DNA from: Pseudo-nitzschia pungens | Lineage: Eukaryota > Bacillariophyta > Bacillariophyceae > Bacillariales > Bacillariaceae | Assembly (NCBI GenBank): GCA_037355855.1 | Contig: CM074764.1 | Span: 2,666,001-2,730,000, forward strand | Direction of reading: 5' to 3' | DNA: 64,000 nt | Shown: piece by piece, positions 21,125 through 33,009 of the stretch | Position numbering within the stretch: position 1 is the first letter of the stretch | Layout: each line of letters starts with the position of its first letter | Position numbers and translations under genes: made by a program | The notes under the pieces: model-generated | The model's input: the letters and a program-made list of their open reading frames with translations, nothing else | Databases searched by the model: none | Told to the model about the DNA's origin: nothing

Positions 21125-24100
21125 CTCTTCTGATATGAGGTGTGATGGGATGCCTTCCAATCCAAATCCCATCAATGCTTCTCCTGTTTCTCCCTTTTCC
21201 CCCTCCGCCTCTTCCCCTGTCCCTCATTTTGTCCAATTAACTCTTCATGGAGAATCTCTTGCTGCTAAGGATTCTGACACTTTTGGTCATTCCTTCCCTC
21301 AAGCTCCATCCTCTAACTCCACCATCATCACATTCCAAAACATTGGACCACAGCGCAGAGCTGCCTTTATGTCCATGTCCAAGCACAATGCCCGTCAATT
21401 TGTCAAGAGCAATGCCAGTGTGGCTCTTTTTGCTGAACATTGTTTGAATGAATCCAAACTCCTGCCCTGTGATCTTTTCAATCGGCGCATGAAGAATGTC
21501 AGTCCCTCAAGTTTTTCCTATCTTGCTAACAACAAGCATGAAGCTTCTGCCTGCTCTTGGCTTCAGCCTGGCGGCACAGGTTTTTCCATTGACCAGCTGT
21601 TCAGCTCCCACAAGGTTGCACATGGAGCTGATCCATCTGGTCTTGGCAGATGGTCCTTTGTCAAGTTTCAGGGCAGGGATGGCTACAATGTCACCATGTT
21701 TTCTGCCTACTGCCCAGTTGAAAATGATAGGGATCTTGGCTCAGTCTGGAATCAACAGTACCGATACTTTCAAGCCGCTGAAAATCTTTTCAGTCCCAAT
21801 CCATGCATTCTCTTTAACAGGGATTTAACTGCTGCCCTTCAAGTCTGTCTGGGTGCAGGTGATCAAGTCATTGTTGGGATTGACCAGAATGCTGATGTCA
21901 GGACTGATGGCTTGTCTTTTGAGCTCAAGGCTCTTGGTTTCAGAGATGCCATTCTTACCCTTCATAGTACGTCTTCTCCTCCTGCCACTCACAACCGAAA
22001 CACTACCAGAACACCAATTGATGCCATTTGGGTCTCTGAGAATGTTGATGTTCTCGGGGCTGGGTATTGTCCCTTTGCATGTGCCCATTCCACAACCTGT
22101 TTTGAGTTCCATCCATTGGTGTGCCCATCTGTCTGCCTTCAAGCGATTACCTCCTGGCATGCAAAGGTGGTTTGTCAAGTTTGCTTCTGGATGCATTGGT
22201 GTTGGCAACCAACTACTTCACTACCAGTATCAGGATCACTCCAGGTGCCCATTGTGTGATGCAGACAATGAGAAGGTGTCTCATGTGCTCTCCTGCAAGG
22301 ACACTGGGGCAGTACAGCACAGTGTGTCAGCTTTCAAGGGACCACTGCAGAAGAGGCTTGAAGTTGAACAAACTGATCCATCATTGGTTGTTGCCATTGT
22401 GGATCTTCTCACCAGAGTTCGGAAGGGCCAGAACATTTATCCATCATCCTACTCACTTGCAATTGCGTCTGCTGTCAGGGCACAGAGGACTATTGGCTGG
22501 CACAACTGGCTTCTGGGTAGGTGGTCTCCTCGCTGGTATCAAATTCAGGCTGACTACTACTCCCACATTGGAAGCAAGCGCTCTCCCAAACGTTGGGCTA
22601 CAGCTATCATCCATCAGTTCTTGAAAAGGTTGGCCTGCAAGCTTTCTCTCTACAAAGGAGAACACAGTGACCTTTCCAGTGCTCTCCTCCATCTGAAACA
22701 AGCTTACAAGCAATACCGGGCAGTGAAGAAATTGGCCCCCTCATGGAGAGACTCCTTCAATCAAGGCCTGGTGGATGCACTTCTTGCTGAAGGCAAGCCT
22801 CACAACCAGCATGCTTCCCAGATTCGTGCCAGGATGCGCAGGGAACGTCTTCAAAGAGAGCTTGGTCTCACTGCTCGGTCTATTCGGGGACGTGTCAACA
22901 AGTCAGCAGTCTTGCGCGCTATTGCAGTTGGCCATGATGGTGTTGAACAGGTCTTGGAATCTCAGTCTACTATGGTTCCAGCTATGGCTGAATCTAATGT
23001 CCGGCGTCAACAGCAGTGTCTTGGCACTCCTTCCATGACTCCCTCCTTCATTGAGGATTTTGGCTACCTAGGCACTGCCCATGCTGCTCCCCAAGTCCTT
23101 GATGGCACATACATTCCTCCTCCTGCCACTGACAAATACCTTTCTGAATTTCTTTCCTGTCTCAAAGTCCCTGACTCTATTCTGAGTTTGCCCCCCTTTG
23201 ACTATTCAGTGTGTCCAGCTGACAATGCTGCTGCCTGGAAACGCCAGAGGGAACGCACAGCAAGTGAACCTTCTTGTTTGAGTTTTGCCCACCACAAGGC
23301 CTTTGCCCTGGATCCCCAGCTGAACAAGTTTGACACTCTCCTGAGATCCGTCCCATTGATTGTTGGCTTCTCTCCTTCTGCTTGGCAGGTCATCACTGAT
23401 GTTGAGATCTTCAAGAAACCTGGTGAATATAGAGTGGATAAGATGAGACTCATCCAGTTGATGTCTCCTGAGTTCCAAATCAACAACAAGATGATTGGCA
23501 GACGAATTCTTGCCCATGCTGAACGTGCCAATGCCGTGGCTGCTGATCAACATGGAAGCAGGAAACACCACAAGGCAATCAACACCTGCCTGAACAAGAA
23601 GCTCATATGTGATGTGTTGCGGCAGAAGCGCAGATCCGGTGCTGTTGCTATGAATGATGCCAAGGGCTGCTACGATAGGATCTCTCATCCCATTGCAGGT
23701 CTCACTCTCCAGAGCTTTGGGGTTCCTGCACATGTGTGTGAGGTTCTTTTGTCTACTTTGCAACTTGCCAAGCACCACATCAAAACTGGTTTTGGTCGGT
23801 CAGGTCCTGTGTATGGTGATGAACCTGTTCCTCTCAGTGGTTGCGGCCAAGGCAATGGTATCGGTCCAACTCTTTGGGCTTTGGTTTCAACAATTGTCTT
23901 CCGAATGATGCAACAGGCTGGGCATGGTGTCCATCTTCTCACTTCATTGTCACTGCAACTGGTTTCTCTTGTGGGTTTTGCCTTTGTGGATGACACAGAT
24001 TTGTTTTGTGCTGGCTCTGATTCCTCCACATCTGGTGAGGAATTAGCTGTTGACTTTCAGGAAGCTCTTGACCGGTGGGCTGGTGGGATTATTGCCACTG

Positions 24101-27054
24101 GTGGTGCTATTGAACCTGCCAAATCCTTCTGTTATTTGATTGATTTCAAATGGAATGGATCCGGTTGGGATTATCGCTCCATTGCTGACATGCCTGGTGA
24201 CTTCTCTGTTGCTGACAAGAATGGCAATCGAGCTACCCTGGATCGGTTTGAAGTTGACCATGCTGACAAAACTCTTGGGGTTTTTATCTCCATGGATGGC
24301 AATGAGGAAGCACAGATTGCTCACATGAAGTCACAGTCTCAGTCTTTTGGCTCTCAGCTCAAGGCTTCCAAGTGTGAGAAGCGCGCATCCCTCTACACCT
24401 TCAAGTATTCTTTCATGAAGTCTGTTGAATACCCCATGCCTGTCACGCAACTTGATGAGGCCACTTGGACTAAGATAATTCACCCAGCTCTTGTTCCTGT
24501 GCTGAATAAAGCAGGGATGTCACGGACATTTCCCAGACATGTGTTCTATGGTCCTTCCCTCTATCAAGGCTTTGGATTCATCCATCCATACCTCCTCCAA
24601 GAGTTCAGTCATATTGCCACCCTCTTTCAGGAATCTGTCAGGTCCTCACAAACTGGTAGGATTCTCAGGCTAACTGCTGAGTCTCTACGGCTCGAACTTG
24701 GCATTCCTCTCCATCTTGGTGTCACACCATATCATCCTTTTGCTTCCTACGTCACTCCTTGCTGGTACAAACATGTGTGGAAGTTTTTCTCTGTTCACCC
24801 TGTGAGCTTGTTTGAAGACTTCCCAGATCTTCCTCTGTTACGTTCCAATGACTGTTATCTCATGCAAGCCTTTGTCAACGCTGGCTTCAGAGGTGCTGAC
24901 TTGTCCCTCTTGAATCACATGCGCATGTCCCTCAAGGCTATTTCCCTTGCTGACATTTGTACTCCAGATGGAAAAAGACTCTCTCCCATGGCTTTCCAGC
25001 TGACCTCCTCCAATCACTTGAGGGATCATCTTGACTGGCCGAGATGTCCTCCATCTTGGCCTCCAGCAGCAAAGCGCTTATGGACTAAGGCACTTCAGAC
25101 CTGTTTTCTTCCCTCTTGTCCACCCCCTGCAGCCAGGGCACTGGCTCCTTCTTTCCATCTTGGGCATTGGCTCTCTCCCCAGACAGCTTCTCTCTGGCCT
25201 TGGTTTTTGTCTCCATCCACCAACAGAATATTCTTCAAAACTTCTACTGGCTGGATTGTGAGCACCTCCCAGGGCAGGGGCAGATACAGGGTCACTTCTG
25301 AAACCATTTCTGACAAACCAGCCTGTGCTGATGTGCTTGTCTGCCCTGTTATTTGTGGACAGGTTGTACGCGTTGTTGGGTCCTCAGCCTTTGTTTCCGA
25401 ACCTCCTGACATGGATCCTCTGGAGTACAATCCATTTGATTCTCTTCCAGACTCCCCAGTAGATGCCTTTGATGCACTCTGTGCGTCTCCAAGAGTACTT
25501 CTCCGCAAATATTCCCTACCACAGGCTGGCTGTCAGCACCTTGTTGATGCTATTGAGAGTGGTACTGCCAGTGCTGTATGTGATGGTTCATTTGATCCGG
25601 ACCTTCTCAGAGGTACTTCTGCTTTCATTTTGTCACCCAATACCTCCACCAAGACTGCTTCATTGTTCCTCACTGGCTGTAATTTTGTCAGTGGATCCCC
25701 TGAGGATCAGTCATCCTACAGGAGTGAACTGGCAGGTATCATTGGGGTTCTCACCTGTTGCACTGCTCTGGTGAGTCTTTTTGATATTGCTTCTGGCTCT
25801 ATCACCATTGCTCTGGATGGTGACACAGCTCTCAAACAGGCTCAGGGATCATGGCCATTGGTTATTTCCCAGAAGTCTTTTGATTATGTTTATGTCATCA
25901 GAAACATGATTTCTGCCCTGCCAATCTCTGTGCACTTTCGGTGGGTTCAGGGCCATCAAGCTGGAATCTTTCTTGATTGGTGGGCCCTTCGCAATCATCA
26001 GGTTGACAGCATGGCAAAGGCATTTCTCTCGGTCCATAGAGCTTCTGCCCATCACTATCCCAGACTTGTGTTTGAGCCTTGGGCATTTTCTCTCAATGGA
26101 AGCAAGTGCTCAAGGTTTGATCAAAATGCTTTGCATGTTGCCATTTCTGGTCCTCCCCTTCTTAAATATTGGCAGACTCACCATGATATCCCCATTCCAC
26201 AACCTGTTTTGGGTTCCATACATTGGTGTGCTCATCTGTCTGCCTTCAAGCGACTCCCTCCTGGCATGCAAAGGTGGTTTGTCAAGTTTGCTTCTGGATG
26301 CATTGGTGTTGGCAACCAACTACTTCACTACCAGTATCAGGATCACTCCAGGTGCCCATTGTGTGATGCAGACAACGAGAAGGTTTCTCATGTGCTCTCC
26401 TGCAAGGATCCTGGGGCTGTCAGGCACAGTGTGTCGGCCTTCACGGGACCACTGCAGAAGAGGCTTGAAGCTGAACAAACTGATCCATCATTGGTTGATG
26501 CCATTGTGGATCTTCTCACCAGAGTTCGGAAGGGCCAGAACATTTATCCATCATCTTACTCACTTGCAATTGCGTCTGCTGTCAGGGCACAGAGGACTAT
26601 TGGCTGGCACAACTGGCTCCTTGGTAGGTGGTCTCCTCGCTGGTATCAAATCCAGGCTGACTACTACTCCCACATTGGAAGCAAGCGCTCTCCCAAACGT
26701 TGGGCTACAGCTATCATCCATCAGTTCTTTCTTACCTCCTGGGATCTTTGGACCTATAGGAATGAACGACTCCATGGTCCTGGGGGTACCCTTGATGCTG
26801 AACAACACCAATCTCTGGATGCTTCCATCACCTCAGAATTGGCGATTGGTGCAGCTGGTGCACTTCCCCAGTCACACTCCCTTTTACAAACCCCTTTCCA
26901 AGTCCTACAAGGTTACACCCTGACTGCCAAGCGGCAGTGGCTTGCAACCATCCACCTTGCAAGGAAGCAGTATGCAGCACCTGTCCCACCAGTGCAGCCA
27001 TACCAACAAGAGGCTGCTCTTCTCCGAGCCTGGCTTACTGGATCTCAGGGTTGA
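21117..27054 (+). pseudogene. L1 ORF2: endonuclease / reverse transcriptase / RNase H, chimeric
   Basis: It starts at ATG 21117, overlapping the ORF1 stop (ATGGTTAG). The endonuclease N-terminal part is present (TFQNIGPQRR, FAEHCLNE, FSAYCPVEND, GIDQNADVRTDG, TPIDAIWVSE). At 22084 it switches to a copy of the C-terminal CCHC segment in another frame, so the SDHR end of the endonuclease is lost. At 22621 it returns to the endonuclease-RT linker (LKRLACKLSLYKGEH) and stays open to 27054: reverse transcriptase (AMNDAKGCYDRI, GCGQGNGIGP, FAFVDDTDLF), RNase H (CDGSFD, SYRSELAG, LDGDTALK, NHQVDSMAKAF) and the CCHC knuckle CPLCDADNEKVSHVLSC. It is probably inactive, since the endonuclease is broken. 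Confidence 0.85.
22084..22621 (+). repeat. Displaced 538-bp copy of the ORF2 C-terminal CCHC segment
   Basis: This is nearly identical to the segment at about 26190-26729 of the same element (CCCATTCCACAACC to CATCAGTTC). It replaces the end of the endonuclease domain. The left junction is shared with L3 (about 35237). Junctions show only two-base microhomology, which fits template switching. Confidence 0.8.
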
Positions 27055-27352
27055 TTACACTTTGTACCTTGGTTTTGTCTTCTGTTCCTGCTTCTTATCC
27101 TGTCCCACCCCTTTTGATACTGGATCTTATCCCAATATCTTCATTCCCATTTCACTTTATCTCAATTCCCTATTTTGTGGGACTTGTTTGTCCTTTTCCC
27201 TGCTTGATGTTCAAGGTTTGTTTGAAAATTTGTCGTTCTGCCACTTGGGGTCCTGACTCTATGATGGAGGCGACGTTAAAGTCTGGTTACAGACTGAGTA
27301 ATTTAGTTTCACCTTTGGTGATTAAAGTTATTTAAATACGTATATTATTATT
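27055..27352 (+). other. L1 3' untranslated region
   Basis: About 300 bp end in the conserved structure GTCTG-GTTA-CAGAC, TCACC-TTT-GGTGA, a TATTTAAATA palindrome and an ATT repeat. The same region is found in L2, L3, L4 and Lm. Confidence 0.8.
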
Positions 27353-28858
27353 GCTATCCAGAGTGGTACTGCCAGTGCTGTATGTGATGGTTCATTTGAT
27401 CCGGACTTTCTCAGAGGAACTTCCGCTTTCATTTTGTCCCCCAATACCTCCACCACGACTGCCTCATTGTTCCTCACTGGCTGTAATTTTGTCAGTGGAT
27501 CCCCTGAGGATCAATCTTCCTACAGGAGTGAACTGGCAGGAATCATTGGGGTTCTCACCTGCTGCACTGCTCTGGTGAGTCTTTTTGATATTGCTTCTGG
27601 CTCTATCACTATTGCTCTGGATGGTGACACAGCTCTCAAACAGGCTGAGGGATCATGGCCATTGGTTATTTCCCAGAAGTCTTTTGATTATGTTTATGTC
27701 ATCAGAAACATGATTTCTGCCCTGCCAATCTCTGTGCACTTTCGGTGGGTTCAGGGCCATCAAGCTGGAATCTTTCTTGATTGGTGGGCCCTTCGCAATC
27801 ATCAGGTAGACAGCATGGCAAAGGCATTTCTCTCTGTCCATAGAGCTTCTGCCCATCACTATCCCAGACTTGTGTTTGAGCCCTGGGCTTTTTCTCTCAA
27901 TGGAAGCAAGTGCTCAAGGTTTGATCAAAATGCTTTGCATGTTGCCATTTCGGGTCCTCCTCTTCTTAAATATTGGCAGACCCACCATGACATCCCCATT
28001 CCACAACCTGTTTTGAGTTCCATCCATTGGTGTGCCCATCTGACTGCCTTCAAGCGTCTACCTCCTGGCATGCAAAGGTGGTTTGTCAAATTTGCTTCTG
28101 GCAGTATTGGTGTTGGCAACCAACTACTTCACTACCAGTATCAGGATCACTCCAGGTGTCCCTTGTGTGATGCGGACAACGAGAAGGTTTCTCATGTGCT
28201 CTCCTGCAAGGACACTGGGGCAGTACAGCACAGTGTGTCAGCTTTCAAGGGACCCCTGCAGAAGAGGCTTGAAGTTGAACAAACTGATCCATCATTGGTT
28301 GTTGCCATTGTGGATCTTCTCACCAGAGTTCGGAAGGGCCAGAACATTTATCCATCATCCTACTCACTTGCAATTGCGTCTGCTGTCAGGGCACAGAGGA
28401 CTATTGGCTGGCACAACTGGCTTCTTGGTAGGTGGTCTCCTCGCTGGTATCAGATCCAGGCTGACTACTACTCTCACATTGGAAGCAAGCGCTCTCCCAA
28501 ACGATGGGCCACAGCTATCATCCATCAGTTCTTTCTTACCTCCTGGGATCTTTGGACCTATAGGAATGAACGACTCCATGGTCCTGGGGGTACCCTTGAT
28601 GCTGAACAACACCAATCTCTTGATGCTTCCATCAACTCTGAATTGGCCATTGGTGCAGCTGGTGCACTTCCCCAGTCACACTCCCTGTTACAAACCCCTT
28701 TCCACGTCCTACAAGGTTACACCCTGACTGCCAAGCGGCAGTGGCTTGCAACCATCCACCTTGCCAGGAAGCAGTATGCAGCACCTGTCCCACCAGTGCA
28801 GCCATACCAACGAGAGGCTGCTCTCCTCAGAGCCTGGCTTACTGGACCTCAGGGTTGA
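27353..28858 (+). pseudogene. L2 ORF2 fragment: RNase H and CCHC domains
   Basis: The open frame starts at the 5' truncation point (AIQSGTASAVCDGSFD) and continues to the normal ORF2 end (ALLRAWLTGPQG). RNase H acidic residues (CDGSFD, SYRSELAG, LDGDTALK, HQVDSMAK) and the zinc knuckle CPLCDADNEKVSHVLSC are intact. There is no natural start codon, promoter or reverse transcriptase, so it is a dead fragment. Confidence 0.8.
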
Positions 28859-29155
28859 TTACACTTTGTACCTTGGTTTTGTCTTCTGTTCTTGCTTCTT
28901 ATCTTGTCATTTACCTTTTGATACTGGACCTTATCCCAATATCTCCGTTCCCATCTCACTTTCTCTCAAGTCCCTATTTTGTGGGACTTGTTTGTCCTTT
29001 TCCCTGCTTGATCTTCAAGGTTTGTTTTGAAAATTTGTCGTTCTACCACTTGGGGTCCTGACTCTATGATGGAGGCGACGTTAAAGTCTGGTTACAGACT
29101 GAGTAATTTAGTTTCACCTTTGGTGATTAAAGTTATTTAAATACGTATATTATTC
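27353..29155 (+). mobile_element. L2: 5'-truncated LINE copy
   Basis: It begins directly after the ATT tail of L1, at the RNase H region, and runs to its own 3' end and tail. Head-to-tail placement suggests insertion into the tail of L1; the would-be TSD (ATT repeat) cannot be distinguished from tail. Confidence 0.8.
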
Positions 29156-29158
29156 TTA

Positions 29159-30408
29159 TCCTCAAGCAATCTACTCTTGCCTTTTCCTCTGCCCAGAAAG
29201 CTGATCCCTCTCAGCAGCAAGCACGCCAATCCCAACGCCAGGAGGCTCTGGCTGCTGCCAACAGGGCTCATTCCGCTTCCTTCTTCTGGTGTTTTTATGG
29301 TAAGGGTCCCTGTTCTGGCAAGTCTCCTATACCATCTGCAATTCATGCCTTTCGAAAATCTCCAACTGGTACCCGGTTATGGGCTGGGTGTCCAAGCCCC
29401 ACACACTTTTTTAGCAAGAAGGAGGGTAAAGACAAAAAATCCATCCATGATATTTGCCGGACTGCCATCCCTCCTGTTTATGCTCAGGTTTTTCCGGACA
29501 CTCCAGACTGGCGCAATGCCTCTGTCGCTTCCTTGGCTTCTATTGCCTCTGCTTGCTTTCAAGACTCTGCCCCAGCCTGGACCAAGCAACCACCTGGCCA
29601 GGCTCTGAAGCAATGTCTTATTGGTTTGGTCAAGATGTCTCCTGAGTGTTTTGATGACCTGTATTGTGAAGGCAACCTTTTGCCTAGTACTGAAGGCAAA
29701 GTATGGTGGGCAGCCAATCAGGTGCTTGGTTCTCATTGGCATTTCAAGAAGCGCCCTCCTACACCTGCGCCACCAGTGGCTGATGATGCTTCCACTTCAA
29801 AATCTTCCGCTTCCAAATCAGTGTCCTTTCTTCCTGGTGGTGGTGATGCTACTGTCTTGTCCTCCTCTGCTGGGCATTTCCTCCAACGCCGAGGGGTTTG
29901 CTCCAGTGATTCTAGAGCTCCAGTGGATGTCACTGCTGGCACCAAGTGTTCTCATAGTTCTTATGTCACTCTGTCCCTTCCAAGGTTGATGTCACAACGC
30001 CCTGGGGAACTATATGATGAGCTGCTCAAGTCTCTCAAGGAAGCTTTGGATCTTCTATGGACTGTTGACAAGCGCCTGGTGTTGTATGTTTTTCCCTCAA
30101 GAGCCAGGCTCAACCCCAAGGCCAAGCCTGTTACCAAGTTTTGGACGACACTTCCTGACAGGAAGACCTTGGAATTGTATGTTGCTCAGCTCTGGCTTCG
30201 CAGTAGAACTGCTCCTCATCTACGATTCTTTGTGGGACACAGTGCTTCCCTGGAGAAACTCTTTTCAGCACAATTGCTCCAGAGGCTCAGAGACCGTGAT
30301 ATGGACCTGAAATATGACCACATACAGGCCCCAGTTATTGTCACCTGTGGCTTTCTCCTTGGATCTTACATGCAGAGTTTTGATCTTGACCACTACAACG
30401 AATTGCTT
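29159..30408 (+). pseudogene. L3 ORF1, first part
   Basis: This is the conserved ORF1 core from SILKQSTLAF to SFDLDHYNELL. It lacks the frameshifts of L1 at the homologous site, so it is a cleaner template for that region. At 30409 it runs in frame into L4, giving a 1060-residue open frame from 29533 to 32715. I interpret that fusion as accidental, because ORF1 resumes after the second TSD copy at 33010. Confidence 0.8.
30392..30408. repeat. Target site duplication of L4 (second copy 33010-33026)
   Basis: The 17-bp direct repeat ACTACAACGAATTGCTT is ORF1 coding sequence (HYNELL). The length fits target-primed reverse transcription. Confidence 0.9.
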
Positions 30409-33009
30409 TATGTCACTCCTTGCTGGTACAAACATGTGTGGAAGTTTTTCTCTGTTCACCCTGTGAGCTTGTTTGAAGACTTCCCAGATCTTCCCCTGTT
30501 ACGTTCCAATGACTGCTATCTCATGCAAGCCTTTGTCAACGCTGGCTTCAGAGGTGCTGACTTGTCCCTCTTGAATCACATGCGCATGTCACTCAAGGCT
30601 ATCTCCCTTGCTGATATTTGTACTCCAGATGGGAAAAGACTCTCTCCGATGGCTTTCCAGCTGATATCCTCCAATCACTTGAGGGATCATCTTGACTGGC
30701 CGAGATGTCCTCCATCTTGGCCTCCAGCAGCAAAGCGCTTATGGACTAAGGCACTTCAGACCTGTTTTCTTCCCTCTTGTCCACCCCCTGCAGCCAGGGC
30801 ACTGGCTCCTTCTTTTCATCTTGGGCATTGGCTCTCTCCCCAGACGGCTTCTCTTTGGCCTTGGTTTATGTCTCTATCCACCAATAGAATATTCTTCAAA
30901 AATTCTACTGGCTGGATGGTGAGCATCTCCCAAGGCAGGGGCAGATACAGGGTCACTGCTGAAATCCTTTCTGACAAACCAGCCTGCGCTGATGTGCTTG
31001 TCTGCCCTGTTATTTGTGGCCAAGTTGTACGCATTGTTGGGTCCTCAGCTTTTGTTTCTGAACCTCCTGATATGAATCCTCTGGAGTACAATCCATTTGA
31101 TTCTCTTCCAGACTCTCCGGCAGATGCCTTTGATGCACTCTGTGAGTCTCCAAGGGTACTTCTCCACAAATATTCCCTACCACAGGCTGGCTGTCAGCAC
31201 CTTGCTGATGCTATCCAGAGTGGTACTGCCAGTGCTGTTTGTGATGGTTCATTTGATCCAGAACTTCTCAGAGGAACTTCTGCATTCGTTCTGTCACCTA
31301 ATACCTCCACCAAGTCTGCTTCTTTGTTCCTCACTGGCTGTAATTTTGTCAGTGGATCCCCTGAGGATCAGTCATCCTATAGGAGTGAACTGGCCGGTAT
31401 CATTGGGGTTCTCACCTGTTGCACTGCTCTGGTGAGTATCTTTGATATTGCTTCTGGCTCTATCAACATTGCCCTTGACGGTGACACAGCTCTCAAACAG
31501 GCTAAAGGATCTTGGCCATTGGTTATTTCCCAGAAGTCTTTTGATTATGTTTATGTCATCCGCAACATGATTTCTGCCCTGCCAATCTCTGTGCACTTTC
31601 ACTGGGTTCAGGGACATCAAGCTGGACTCTTTCTTGATTGGTGGGCCCTTCGCAATCATCAGGTAGACAGCATGGCCAAGGCATTTCTCTCTGTCCATAG
31701 AGCTTCTGCCCATCACTATCCCAGACTTGTTTTTGAGCCCTGGGCCTTTTCTCTCAATGGATGCAAGTGTTCAAGGTTTGATCAGAATGCTTTGCATGTT
31801 GCCATTTCGGGTCCTCCTCTTCTTAAATATTGGCAGACCCACCATGACATCCCCATTCCACAACCTGTTCTGAGTTCCATCCATTGGTGTGCCCATCTGT
31901 CTGCCTTTAAGCGTCTACCTCCTGGCATGCAACGGTGGTTTGTCAAGTTTGCTTCTGGATGCATTGGTGTTGGCAACCAACTCCTCCACTACCAGTATCA
32001 GGATCACTCCAGGTGCCCATTGTGTGATGCAGACAACGAGAAGGTTTCTCATGTGCTCTCCTGCAAGGATCCTGGGGCTGTCAGGCACAGTGTGTCAGCT
32101 TTCGAGGGACCCCTGCAGAAGAGGCTTGAAGTTGAACAAACTGATCCATCATTGGTTGTTGCCATTGTGGATCTTCTCACCAGAGTTCGGAAGGGCCAGA
32201 TAATTTATCCATCATCCTACTCACTTGCAATTGCTTCTGCTGTCAGAGCACAGAGGACTATTGGCTGGCACAACTGGCTTCTTGGTAGGTGGTCTCCTCG
32301 CTGGTACCACATCCAGGCTGACTACTACTCCCATATTGGAAGCAAGCGCTCTCCCAAACGTTGGGCTACAGCTATCATCCATCAGTTCTTTCTTACCTCC
32401 TGGGATCTTTGGACCTACAGAAATGAACGACTCCATGGTCCTGGGGGTACCCTTGATGCTGAACAACACCAATCTCTTGATGCTTCCATCTCCTCTGAAT
32501 TGGCCATTGGTGCAGCTGGTGCACTTCCCCAGTCACACTCCCTTTTACAAACCCCTTTCCAAGTCCTACAAGGTTACACCCTGACTGCCAAGAGGCAGTG
32601 GCTTGCAACCATCCACCTTGCCAGGAAGCAGTATGCAGCGCCTGTCCCACCAGTGCAGCCATACCAACGAGAGGCTGCTCTCTTCAGAGCCTGGCTTACT
32701 GGACCTCAGGGTTGATTCCACTTTGTACCTTGGTTTTGTCTTCTGTTCCTGCTTCTTATCCTGTCCCATCCCTTTTGATACTGGTTTGAATCCCAATAAC
32801 ATCCCATCTCACTTTCTCTCAAGTCCCTCTTTTGTGGGACTTGTTTGTCTTTTTCCCTGCTTGATGTTCCAGGTTTGTATGAAAATTTGTCGTTCTACCA
32901 CTTGGGGTCCTGACTCTATGATGGAGGCGACGTTAAAGTCTGGTTACAGACTGAGTAATTTAGTTTCACCTTTGGTGAATAAAGTTATTTAAATACGTAT
33001 ATTATTATT
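30409..33009 (+). mobile_element. L4: 5'-truncated LINE inserted in L3 ORF1
   Basis: This 2601-bp copy begins in ORF2 between reverse transcriptase and RNase H (YVTPCWYKHVWKFF) and ends in the 3' hairpins and ATT tail. A 17-bp TSD, ACTACAACGAATTGCTT, is at 30392-30408 and 33010-33026. Excision of L4 with one TSD copy restores L3 ORF1. Confidence 0.9.
30411..32715 (+). pseudogene. L4 ORF2 fragment: connection, RNase H and CCHC
   Basis: The open frame runs from the truncation point to the normal end of ORF2. It contains the linker (HPVSLFEDFPDLPLLRSN), RNase H (CDGSFDPELLRG, SYRSELAG, LDGDTALK, NHQVDSMAKAF) and the zinc knuckle CPLCDADNEKVSHVLSC. It has no start of its own and is fused by chance to the upstream ORF1. 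Confidence 0.8.

Larger units (their letters stand above)
15130..27352 (+). mobile_element. L1: long chimeric LINE (APE-type with RNase H)
   Basis: This non-LTR retrotransposon has an intact-looking 5' end (ACAATTTTGCGACGCGC), a hairpin-rich 5' leader, a GC-rich tandem array, ORF1, ORF2 and a 3' end with hairpins and ATT tail. It is the same family as Lm but longer, because of the tandem array and a displaced 538-bp block in ORF2. No matching TSD is found: the left flank is GypB2 gag and the right flank is L2. Confidence 0.85.

Noticed and set aside
29533..32715. Novel 1060-residue ORF1-RNase H fusion gene
   Set aside because: A 17-bp TSD on both sides of L4 shows an insertion with chance frame match.
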